From Diphasiastrum complanatum (Eukaryota > Streptophyta > Lycopodiopsida > Lycopodiales > Lycopodiaceae), in NCBI GenBank assembly GCA_029204225.1, contig CM055094.1, positions 15,380,928 to 15,444,927 of the forward strand: a stretch of DNA of 64,000 bases, in the 5' to 3' direction. The position numbers and the translations under genes were made by a program. How positions within the stretch are numbered: position 1 is the first letter of the stretch; every line of letters begins with the position of its first letter. Under the pieces are notes generated by a model, which did no database searches, was not told the origin of the DNA, and saw only the letters and a program-made list of their open reading frames with translations. Of this stretch, positions 12,968 through 22,295 are shown one piece after another.

Positions 12968-13056
12968 GTGCTAATCTATATCATTATCTGGTACTTTTCA
13001 CATTCAGGCTTATAATTTCTTCTACTTATGTAACTAATCAAAACTATTGTTTGCAG
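12968..13056 (+). other. Probable intron 3 of the transposase candidate
   Basis: Begins GTGCTAATC and ends TTGTTTGCAG. Removing it joins NVTHYM to HILLHHATYF, restoring a continuous family-like motif across the junction. Confidence 0.65.
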
Positions 13057-13366
13057 CACATCCTTCTTCATCATGCAACTTATTTTGCAAAGGAATATGG
13101 GAGCTTAAGTATCTGGTCATCACAAGGCATGGAAAAATCTCATTGGCAAGCAAGGGGAACATTTCATAGAGCAACAAATCATGGATGACACAATTCAAGA
13201 AATAAATATTTAGTTCAACTTTTTCAGTGGTTTTACAGAAGAGCACAATTTAGATATCAAGCTAAAAGCTTGCCAAGTATTACGATATTTCAAAAGGCAT
13301 TCAAATTCATTACAAAAGAGAGATCCTTGTAATATATCAAAAATTTATTACAAAAAATTATTTAAT

Positions 13367-14598
13367 TATCATCATCATCTTCTTCTTCAAGATTCAGACG
13401 GATGGTATTGTCATAAAGGAATAATCTCCTTTCATATGGATCCAAAAATTCTAAATTTTTCCTCTTGCCATATCAATGTAACCCGAATAAAGGGCCATTG
13501 CAAATGATCTTTTCGTAGACTCATTGGGAGTATAACCCAATATCTTAATAGCCAAATCTCTCTTCACAAAAATTATTTTATATGTTTCTCTTGCATACTT
13601 ATGGCCTCCAAAACAAACTGATAATGATTTGATGGCCATAATGACAATGGTTGCATATGGATTATAAGATGAATGATATATACAAATGTCATTATTTTGA
13701 AAGTTTTTCAAATACTGAGATAAAGAAACATCTTTTTTCTTGGCTGATACACCTCGGATGCCTCCATGTCTCATACCAAAGACATCTATTTCAATAGCGT
13801 CCTGTAAACGAGAAAAGAAAGTAAATTTAGAATGATACATAACACTGCAAACTAAATAAGAAAACTGAACAATATCAATACCAATAAAAAATAAGAAAAC
13901 TGAACAATATCAATACCAATAAAAATAAGAAAACTGAACAATATCAAGACCAATATATTATCTACTTACCAGATCATAATCATTGTAATCAACGACGTTT
14001 GCTCTGCTGATGTCATGTCCTTCATGGCCTCTACATTTTTGGAGGGGATATATCTAGTCCTAGGGGGATATCTTTTTTGAAATTCCAAAAATTTCTCCTA
14101 TGTGGGCAAAGTTTTTTCATAGGCTTTAGATTTTTCGATCATGGCCTCCAAGGCCTCATTGCCAGATTTCCAATTGCCATCTTTATCATAATCTATCTCA
14201 CTTTCAAAATCATCATATGAGAAAGCAACAATGTCAGAAAATTCTGATAAATTTTGAGCAAAAATTGAGAGGATTTCATCCTCTCTCAAATTCAATACAT
14301 CTTCTAGATCATTAAATGAAATATAACATTCTTACTTTATAAAATATAAAAGAACATCGAGTAGAGTTAATTGATTAACAGGAGATGCAGATGGAAGAGA
14401 ATATGAGAGGATTATTAAACGAGAGAGAGTTTTTTGATAATCTGAAGTCATAAAAGCTTCAGCTTCATCCCCTATGTCAGTATCTGCATCATTTACATCA
14501 AATGGAATAGGTGCAGATGTTTCGATTAATGAAACAGTTGAAGATTCAACAGATTCATCATCTGGAATTTCAGCAGATATGTAGAAGACAAAAGCCAT
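13367..14598 (-). pseudogene. Unknown intron-bearing gene, acidic N-terminal half
   Basis: Minus strand. It opens with an acidic, Ser/Thr-rich part (14598-14332), continues through an Asp/Glu-rich part (14325-14098), then an intron at 13969-13802 (GTAAGT...TTTACAG). After the intron comes a more conserved-looking part (VFGMRHGGIRGVSAKKKDVSLS, FGGHKYARETYK, LGYTPNESTKRSF). A one-base frameshift in an A run near 13450 separates this from an acidic end (LNLEEEDDDDN) with a stop near 13367. I do not recognise the family. It converges on the transposase candidate and may belong to the same element. Confidence 0.4.
13853..13955. repeat. Tandem repeat, about 39 bp x 3
   Basis: Three near-identical copies of ATAAGAAAACTGAACAATATC plus a short tail, within the intron of the minus-strand gene. 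A simple replication-slippage type repeat. Confidence 0.85.
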
Positions 14599-14957
14599 TC
14601 CTTTGATTAGAAGACGACATATTCTTTTGTGGATATCACAGTATATATTTCTTTTGAAATGGTCATGCAGGTTAGATTACTTTCTATTGGGTTTATGCTT
14701 AGAGGATGGTTGGGAATGTACAAGGTCCTGAAAATGAACGAAACAAAAATTATCTATATCCAAAACAAGAGTACTAATAATTTGAGAAAAATTATCAAGA
14801 TAAGAAATTAAATTATAATGATTCTTATATACTAGCTTATCGATATCGAAGGGAGCAAAAAAAATACTCTAATTTGTCAGTTGGAATGTCACTGACATTA
14901 AAAAAAATCCATAAGTTTGTCATCTGAGACCATGGAGGAACTAGCCATGTTGAATCT

Positions 14958-16317
14958 GATATCGGTTCAACGCGACAGATAGATATCGGTAGAGGAATAA
15001 ACCAAAGTGCACGTGTTGATCCGATATGGTATGTCTGAGAATGAAATTTTTCAAAAAACACTCGTCGAAAGTAGCTGATATCGATTCAGCGCGCCTGAAT
15101 GAATATGAGCATGCACAACAAGGGATGGCACCCGTCGATTTGATATCGCGAGAATGGAAAAAAAAATATGAAGGCTAAAGAATTCAGAATAAAAGATCGC
15201 AAAATCGAAATATAGAAAGTGGTGCAGATATTTATAGCCAATTCTTGTTGAGCACAACCATATATTTGTCAAATAACGAATTGAGATTTACAACCTATAT
15301 TTATCCACCAATCTAAATGAGACAAATTTGTACCTACGCTGAAATACATTAACTAGTCTATAACTAGATTCAACGAATCATCATTAGCCCTGACCCTAGA
15401 ATCTATACCTGCGTCGGAATACATTAAAAAAATAATCACTAGCCTCCTAGAATAATCATTAAAAAAATTATAAACAATTGATTAATGCATATCATTGAAA
15501 AACGTGTACGAAGAGAATTAGTACAATCTCTCGTCCTATTTAAGCACCGTAAAGACGAAATTTTTTCTTTTGAGATAATGTTCATTCAGAACATTTTCAT
15601 AAGTCTTTCATTATGTATCCTAGTATTATTTTTCTGCGTATGGGATATCGGATCAGCGCGCCTGGCAGACAATGTACTTGTTGCATTTGGACCGCGCGCG
15701 TTGAATCGCTATTCTAGGACCAAAATATTATCGAAATTTTTGAAACTATTGGACGCTATATGCATGATCAAAGCTTGATTCGGAAGACTCTTCATACTGG
15801 CCAAAGTTATGCAGAATCTATCGAATCAAGCTCTGATCATTCATATTCCATCCAATATTAGATGAACGCGCGGGAATACATACTCTGATTTTCAAATGCT
15901 TTAAATGTGTGTTGATTAGCTATCGGGTGAAAATATGGCCTTTGAAACTTTTCAAAATTATAACTATTGGATATGAAAAAGGTTTTATATTTAAAGCTTA
16001 ACGTTGTCAATTTCAGCATTAAATGGTAGAAGTGTGACAACATACTTTGGTAGCAATAAATGGTAGAAGTGTGACAACATACTTTTGTAGCATTAATTCT
16101 GGTTAATTCCACATGGACTAATCATTTTGATGACTGATGGATATTTAGATTGATTTAATTGACAAGCCTTTGTGTAATCATAATCGTAATCTGAACCTCG
16201 GATATCCAAACCATCACGTTTGCAATCATTTTTGATTTTCTCTATATATATTCTTCGACGACGCTGAAATTTTTTGCTTATAGTTATTTGCATCCATGCG
16301 ATATCGATTCAACGTGC
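14958..16317. repeat. Dispersed GATATCG-TCA-CGCGC motif cluster
   Basis: Related 18-19 bp motifs. Forward copies: GATATCGGTTCAACGCGAC (14958), GATATCGATTCAGCGCGCC (15077), GATATCGGATCAGCGCGCC (15644), GATATCGATTCAACGTGC (16300). Reverse-orientation copies: around 15011-15030, 15130-15149 and 15693-15713. CpG-rich words stand out in this AT-rich DNA. Such clusters are typical of transposase-binding subterminal repeats or of a shared regulatory site; which applies is unknown. Confidence 0.65.
16023..16095. repeat. Tandem duplication, 36 bp x 2
   Basis: AAATGGTAGAAGTGTGACAA and the following bases occur twice in a row with one or two differences. Confidence 0.85.
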
Positions 16318-16472
16318 TCGAAAACAACTTCCTTTCATCTATTACTACTCGCTCGCGCCCATCCGCTACCAACTAGTGGATTAGTTGAGTTCAAGTATCA
16401 CTTCGACGCGTCCGACCTAAGGTTTGATCCTGAAATCAACATTATCGCACGCTGATCCGCTACTACATAGTA

Positions 16473-17428
16473 ATGGCATAGACCAAGCAGACAACACGAG
16501 GGCATTCAGGTGGAATACCAATTTCAGGTGTGGGTAAGAGAAATCCACAACCACCACCTCCTCCTAGGCCAAGGGGCAGAAGAAGAGACCCACCTTGGCT
16601 CAAGGATATTCGAAAGCTTCAGAAGACAAATAATCTTCTGATTCTGAAATATCACATACAGAGGTCCATCAGGCAGGTGACAAGGTGTCTATCTGCAGAT
16701 GTGAGATGGATGGTAACGGCAATTGAGGCGTTGCACACAGCATATGAAGATTTTTAGGTCAAAAAAAATCTTGATACTGTTGTTGCAACTGTTAATGCCA
16801 AGAGGGTGACCATCATTTCAACATTGTGTTCAGGCTTTGGGACACATATGACAAGTTTGCTAAATACTTTAGACCTGCTCCCTCCTCTCCTCCAAAACAA
16901 GATTTAGAAAGGAGAAAACGAAAGCTATCTCAACCAACCCGGCTTGTAATTCGTATACAGAGCGGGAGTGTTTCAAAGAAGAGGAGGTCTCTTGACCCTC
17001 CATCTAAAGCGAGGGATTTTTCCAAGCCATCTTCTTCGAATACTATACTTTCTTCTAGGCATTCTCCTCCTAATTCTCCTCCTAAGTCTCCTTCTCCTCC
17101 TCCCACTTTATCTTTAACTTCTCCTGCTAAATCTTCTTCTCCTAATAAATCTCCACCTCCTAAATCTCCTCCTCCTAAACCTGTAAATATTAGTTCCCCT
17201 CCTCCTATTCTTGGAAGCAATTTAGATGATTTTGTTAGTGTAAAGTTCCGTTGTGGATTTTATTCTTACATCCTGCGTGTTGATCCAATATATCATAATG
17301 TTCAAATTTAGATTTTACAGTCCTCCCAGCAGGTTGATTTTGTCAGCTATGGTTGGTATACCGTATGCAATGCCAAACACTTTTTTAATTGGCTTGCATT
17401 ACAAGATGGACTTCCAAATCTAGAAGAG
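16473..17428 (+). pseudogene. Histone H3-like (CENH3-like?) gene with proline-rich tail
   Basis: The frame starting at ATG 16473 reads MA-stop-TKQTTRGHSGG, matching the histone H3 N-terminus MARTKQTARKSTGG with Arg2 changed to TAG. It continues into an Arg/Pro-rich linker, then DIRKLQKTNNLLIL (alpha-N helix; H3 has EIRKYQKSTELLI), an alpha-1/loop of H3 length, RWMVTAIEALHTAYEDF (alpha-2) and VNAKRVTII (alpha-3). The Trp in RWMVTAIEAL sits where plant CENH3 has Trp and canonical H3 has Phe. A TAG at 16755-16757 and a frameshift near 16815 break it. Beyond the fold come basic clusters (RRKRKLS, KKRRSL), a Ser/Pro-rich tail, a third TAG at 17309-17311, and an unknown domain ending at a splice donor at 17429. 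A canonical H3 would stop soon after the fold, so the extension is unusual. Confidence 0.7.
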
Positions 17429-17537
17429 GTAATATTCGATTAATTATTTTTAATTGCATTTTTGTTTTTTTCATATACAAATTCCTATTAGTTGATCTTT
17501 GATTAATTACATTTAATTGTGTTTATGTTTTTTTTAG
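17429..17537 (+). other. Probable intron of the H3-like gene
   Basis: Begins GTAATA and ends TTTTTTTTAG. It separates GLPNLEE from FKCPKVFPMEIMHF in frame. Confidence 0.6.
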
Positions 17538-18900
17538 TTTAAATGCCCGAAGGTTTTCCCAATGGAGATAATGCACTTCAGGCAAGAGACCATAAAGCTT
17601 GTGATCGAAAATTCATATCCAGTTGCAGTGGCCGAGTGTTCTCCACCCAAGTTACTTCCAACTGGAGAAATGGATTTAGAGATCATAGATAGTTGATATT
17701 GATTAAATATTCGTCTCACTTGATGTGGATGAGACACATGTACAAAAATTTTTAATAGAAATATACTTGCAGTTTTTCTATGGTTGTTCTTACTTGTTTT
17801 TTTTTCCTCTTATCAATTCAGGTTATGATTCATTCATCTTTAATTTCTATTGTTTTTTGACATGTTTGCTTTTCATAGCCTTGGTCTGCCTTGCCTTTAC
17901 CATGGTCTTTTTTGGATAAGTTCAAAATGATGATCCGATCGACCCTTTGCCACAACCAATCCAAACATACGACATTAGTTCACTTAGATTTGTTGCAACA
18001 AAGCTTTGATCAGATCATCATCTGAACATATTCAAATATGCCAAGACAAGGACAATACAGATCAAGGAAATGAAGACAAAAAATACGACCAATCTATACG
18101 AGACTTCAACAAGGACAAGCGTCCATTGTAGTGATCACTGGAGTTCAAGTGACTGAAGATCTCCCCAATGGAGATAGTGCATTTCCTGCAGGACACAATG
18201 AATCTTGTTATCAAAAACTCATATCGTAGATAGTTGATACTGATTAAATATTTGTCTCACTTGATGTGGATGAGACACATGTACATAAAATTTTAATAGA
18301 AATATATTTATAATTTTTTTATGGTTGTTCTAACTTGTTTTTTTTTTTCTGTTATTAATTCAGGTTATGATTCATTCATCATCAATTTCTACGGTTTTTC
18401 GACATGTTTGTTTTTCATAACCTTGGTCTGCCTTGCCTTTACATGATTTTTTTTTGGATAAGTTTAGAAAGATGATCTGATGGAACCTTTGCCACAACCA
18501 ACCCAAACATGCGACAAACTTAGATTTGTTACAGCAAAGCTTTCATCAGTTCATCTTCTGAACATATCCAAATATTCCAAGACAAGGACAATACAAACCA
18601 AGGCAATGAAGACCAAAAATACAATCGATATATACGAGACATCAACAAGGTCAAGCATCGATTGTAGTGATCACTGGAGTTCAAGTGACTGAAGATCTCC
18701 CCAATGGAGATAGTGCATTTCCTGCAGGAGACAATGAATCTTGCTATCAAAAACTCATATTATCCAGTTGCAATTACATTGTGTTTTGCACCATGAAAAT
18801 GGAGATCATAGAAATGAAAGAGACTCATAGAAAAAGTGGTTCATATATTTTCAAAAATGATGTATACAAAACATTGTACAAAATTCTATAGTTCATAATC
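17538..18900 (+). repeat. Three tandem copies of the H3-like gene's last exon, about 540 bp unit
   Basis: The exon encoding a PMEI-HF-QET-K-VI-NSYPVA-type peptide begins near 17538 and recurs near 18158 and 18693. Intervening DNA is also repeated: GATGTGGATGAGACACATGTACA at 17722 and 18263, and caaccaa-ccaaacat near 17955 and 18498. Unit offsets are 541 and 535 bp. All copies carry stops. The third copy ends near 18900. Confidence 0.8.
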
Positions 18901-19279
18901 TATGGATCTTCAATTTCGATGGATGTTCTAATGTCTTTGCATTTTATATGCTCTTCCTACCTTACTCTTACCTACACAAGAGAAATTGTTTTAGTTATAT
19001 ATTAAATGAAACTGATTCACTTAGAAATAGAAAAAAAGGAATATTTTTATATGGCATGACGTACCTTTACACCACTCAATCGAAATTGATAGTACTGAGG
19101 TAGATTGAATCGCAACATGTCTAATTCTGATTGAATGTGATTGAGACACCAATCTTTCTCGACCTCAACTATTGAAGAATGTTGTCATATATTTTCACTG
19201 TTATCTGAAGTTATTCTTGAGGGTTTATACCAAAATCTTGATCAAGTGGCTTCCAAACATTTTTGCATTTAATTCATCT
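18901..19279. other. Non-coding between H3-like exon repeats and a minus-strand gene
   Basis: AT-rich sequence with no recognised motif. The minus-strand reading of 19060-19280 has many stops and may be a 3' UTR of the gene at 19280-20232. Confidence 0.4.
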
Positions 19280-20232
19280 TCTATAATACAGCAGCAAAGT
19301 GAGCATTTGTTTTTCGATGTGATATCTAAATGTCATGGATGAGTAACGTACTCTGCACTCAACTTGTTGATTTTGTTTTGTATCCCAACCATTATCCAAC
19401 AACTCGACGATTATATTAGCACTCAAGTCCTTACAAATAAACATTGTTTTCATTCTCCGAACATTGCATTTGGAAAAAAAATCAGCAAAAATAGTAAAAA
19501 GTAATCTATTATTCTTTGATCCAGTGCTACATTTTAATATACTATGAATATCAATATATAGCCTAAATCGAAAACTTTCTAAAATTGCTGCATCAAGAGA
19601 GATTCATTCCTCACTCAAAAAATCTGGTAGAGGATATGGATCTAATCTACCAATTAAACCATTTTTATCAGTAAAATAGGTGTGATCATAAAAAAAGACT
19701 CCTGACTCTAAAAGTGATTTTAGAGAACGACCTTTATATTGTAAAATACCGATATCTGAATGTATGACATCGATTATTCCTGCAATCGATTGAACTCACT
19801 GCCATTCAACGAAATTTGATGGATACAAATCTGCAAAACCAACAAAAACATCTCATGAAAAATATAATTTAAAGAAAATGCCAAATCTAATGAAATTGAA
19901 TCTGAAAACTTACAATTGTATTTCCTTCTATCATTTGGATTCAGATCATGAATGTTGAGCTCATTGTGAAGATAAACATGCTGAACTAAAACTTCCGTGA
20001 TAGATTGACCGGCAGGTGATACTTTAAAATTCATTATCTTGCCTTTTCGAGAGCTTCCATATATGTTATCTGATCGTTTTCTTTTTTGGAATTAGCCTTT
20101 TGCAGAGGGATGCATCAGGATCCATTGATATTTTCGATATATTCTTGGTATCCATTGAGCTTCTGCATTTTTTTCATTGCAAATATTGATTGCATCAATG
20201 GTTTCTCTTGGTCTCCGATTATGTGTAGCCAT
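19280..20232 (-). pseudogene. Unknown intron-bearing minus-strand gene
   Basis: Starts with ATG at 20232 (MATHNRRPRETIDAIN...). An exon rich in charged residues runs to about 19914. An 83-bp intron, 19913-19831 (GTAAGT...TTTTGCAG), leads to a second exon with a long reading frame that has stops near 19810 and 19610. Readable parts include GILQYKGRSLKSLLESG, FFYDHTYFTDKNGLIG, DPYPLPDFLSEE and NIIVELLDNGWDTKQNQQ. The frame ends near 19280. I do not recognise the family. It lies at the right end of the 10.6-20.4 kb block and may be another gene of that element or a captured host gene. Confidence 0.45.
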
Positions 20233-20463
20233 TAGTCAAAAATACGAGTACGCAAGCTGAGATCGGAGAGAATGTAGAGATTGCGAGGTAAACCTAAGAA
20301 TGACAGAAAAATGAGAGATAGAACGAAGAAAATGAGAGATATACCTATGAATGACAAGAAGTTCCTTAACTACAAGGAGTAGTTAAGCACAGTTTATGAC
20401 TATTAACGTCAAAGCAACCTCGAGTGAACAATGACGGGCAACATAAGGGTATTCAAACAGTAA
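20233..20463. other. Gene-free flank left of the Copia insertion
   Basis: Contains a near-tandem pair around 20290-20360 (gaatgaca-aa-atgagagata). It is continuous with 26905 onward apart from the Copia insertion. No gene seen. Confidence 0.5.
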
Positions 20464-20468
20464 CTGTG

Positions 20469-21123
20469 TGTGAAAATTGTCAACATTTCCTAGCTAGTTT
20501 GAGGCCTAAATTGGCTAAAATTATAAATAGTTTTGGTTCTGGAGTTTTGCACGTGTGAACCAGGCCACAATGTTTTTATTTACTGTATTTTTTCAGTATG
20601 ATGAAGTGTCAAACTTCATACCCTTCAAAATGAGACCATTTTGATGTATTTTGGTCATATAAGCCATTTTTAGCTATTTTTCCTATATAGGGAATATCTA
20701 GGGTCAAGTACCTTCTAGAGAGAGGAGAGAGAGTCATCTTCCTCATCCATAAATAGTAGGGAAGTCGTGGAGAACAGGTTGGAGAAACCTTTTGTATGCT
20801 TCATTGAGATCAATAGATCATTGTCATTGTTTCTTCCTCCATTGAGAGCATTGTTGTGTGTATTGTCTTCAAGCTATTGTGTATGATCTTAGGTGCTTTC
20901 CAAAAGTGATAGGCTGATGTATTATGGACTGTATAATGCTATTTTGGGCCGCACTTGATGTTTATGGAAGTTTCCATTTGTGATAAATGCTTTTTGATCA
21001 AGTTCTTTGCATTCTAGGTAGCATAGAATGTGTTGCCAATTCCTAGTTTATGTAGTTTGGAGTGCAAGCATTCAAGCCAATGATCTTGGAGTTTAGATCC
21101 ACTTAGGATCTGTATTTTTCACA
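20469..21123 (+). repeat. Copia 5' LTR
   Basis: 655 bp, starting TGTGAAAATTG and ending TTTTTCACA, so the ends form a short inverted repeat with TG...CA. It contains CCTATATAGGG near 20691, a possible TATA-type promoter. It differs from the 3' LTR at about 20523 (A/G) and about 21050 (T/C). Confidence 0.97.
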
Positions 21124-21135
21124 TGGTATCAGAGC
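21124..21135 (+). promoter_or_regulatory. Primer-binding site, initiator tRNA-Met type
   Basis: TGGTATCAGAGC directly abuts the 5' LTR. It is complementary to the 3' end of plant initiator tRNA-Met, the usual primer for Copia minus-strand synthesis. Confidence 0.95.
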
Positions 21136-21659
21136 TGGTTGGCTTCTATTTACAGTAAGTATTCCATTTTTGGTGATATTTGGATGTTTGATCAAGTTCT
21201 AGCATGATTTTGCATTGCTTTGTTGATCAAATCTTACTAACCTTTGTTTTGTGAGTTGAACTTGTGGATCAAAAGCATATTTCAGGTCTATTGAAGATCA
21301 GAGGCTGAAAAGAAACTATTTTGGATCAGATCATAACACCTAATCATTTGTGATTGTGAGGCTTGTGCATATTCAATACTAACAATGTTCTTTTCAATCC
21401 TATTGTTGACAATCTCCATTCTTGGATGAACACTCTCCTTAAGTGGATGAAACTTCTCCTTAAGTGGATGACAAATGCTCTTTTGAGTGAGTTGTAATTC
21501 TCCTAAAGGCTGAGCAAAGCTCCCATTTGGATGAAAGATCCCCTTTTTTGGGTGAACATATTGTAAGCTCCATTGTGAAGAGCATATTGTAAAGATTGTC
21601 ATCAATTTTGGCATAAATTTTGGTGTACTTTGTTGAGCATGTAAGTAACTCTCCTTATG

Positions 21660-22100
21660 TAATTTGATTGGAGCATTTGCTGGAAGGTGTTAACCATTAT
21701 GCAAGTGTGTTTTCAGGTTCTTAACAGGTTGAGGAACATTCTCATGTGAAGTGATCTTAGATCTACATCTAAACACCAAGATTTGACAAGATAGTGAAGC
21801 TAGTCTTGTGATTCACTAAGTGTGCTCATTCATTCACCTCTAAATCTTGTATTTATCACTTGCTGGAGTTTATAAACTTTTAGAAGTGTGGTTTACATGT
21901 GGTTTTACAGGTTGAATCAATATCTTAGTGTGTTGATCATATGTTGATCAAGTTTGTTCATTACTAGGTAATCTTGGCATCCTAGTTTTGGGTATTTTCT
22001 AAGAATGCAAGTAACTCTTCACACCATAACTTGATTTGGTCACTTGCTGGAAAGTTTGAGAGCTTAAGCAAGAGTGTGTTCAGGTTGGTTTGATTTTGTA
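21660..22100 (+). repeat. Diverged leader repeats, about 184 bp unit
   Basis: Three related stretches in the untranslated leader share the word TTGCTGGA followed about 40 bp later by AGTGTG and AGGTT. The words fall at 21677, 21860 and 22044. Each unit is strongly diverged. Confidence 0.6.
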
Positions 22101-22295
22101 ATCCATTCTTAGTGTGTGCAAAGTGTTGCATGTGTTTCAATCTTCCTTTCTATGCTTGGAAACCATCTAGGTTCAAGATAGAAGTGTTTTAGGGTCCTAA
22201 ATCTTCATAGATCTCTTTATCTATCATTTGTTGAGAGAAAAGTGAGTGCTAAGTGCTTTAGGACAGAACCTAAAAGTTGAAGAAACATTAGAATC

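Larger units (their letters stand above)
10650..13335 (+). pseudogene. Multi-exon DDE-like transposase candidate, decayed
   Basis: Four exon-like parts: about 10650-11269, 11389-12047, 12143-12967 and 13057-13335, with GT...AG introns between them. Part 1 has a WVDGSIYPNDPATNL stretch and a long coiled-coil-like Glu/Leu/Ser segment. Part 2 holds IIVIKLDESE. Part 3 has WHLVGDLKTLK followed by HPCLYCMKDC, a CxxC zinc-type pair. Part 4 carries HYMHILLHHA, then GSLSIWSSQGMEKSHW and an Arg-rich end. The layout (Asp, Asp before CxxC, late H..H and a Glu in a G.S.W.S.G.E-like motif) resembles RNase H-fold transposases, including the RAG1/Transib arrangement. Stops and frameshifts show it is inactive. 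The superfamily is not established. Confidence 0.45.

Noticed and set aside
16473-16757. Organellar U-to-C editing or stop-codon reassignment rescuing the TAG codons of the H3-like gene
   Set aside because: This is nuclear DNA, there is also a frameshift, and neighbouring genes have other stop codons; simple pseudogene decay is enough.
16930-17220. Gly/Glu-rich minus-strand ORF
   Set aside because: Antisense shadow of the proline/serine-rich coding tail.
21288-21614. 108-codon minus-strand ORF with repeated HPLKE
   Set aside because: Antisense to the Copia leader and produced by short GGATGAA-type repeats.
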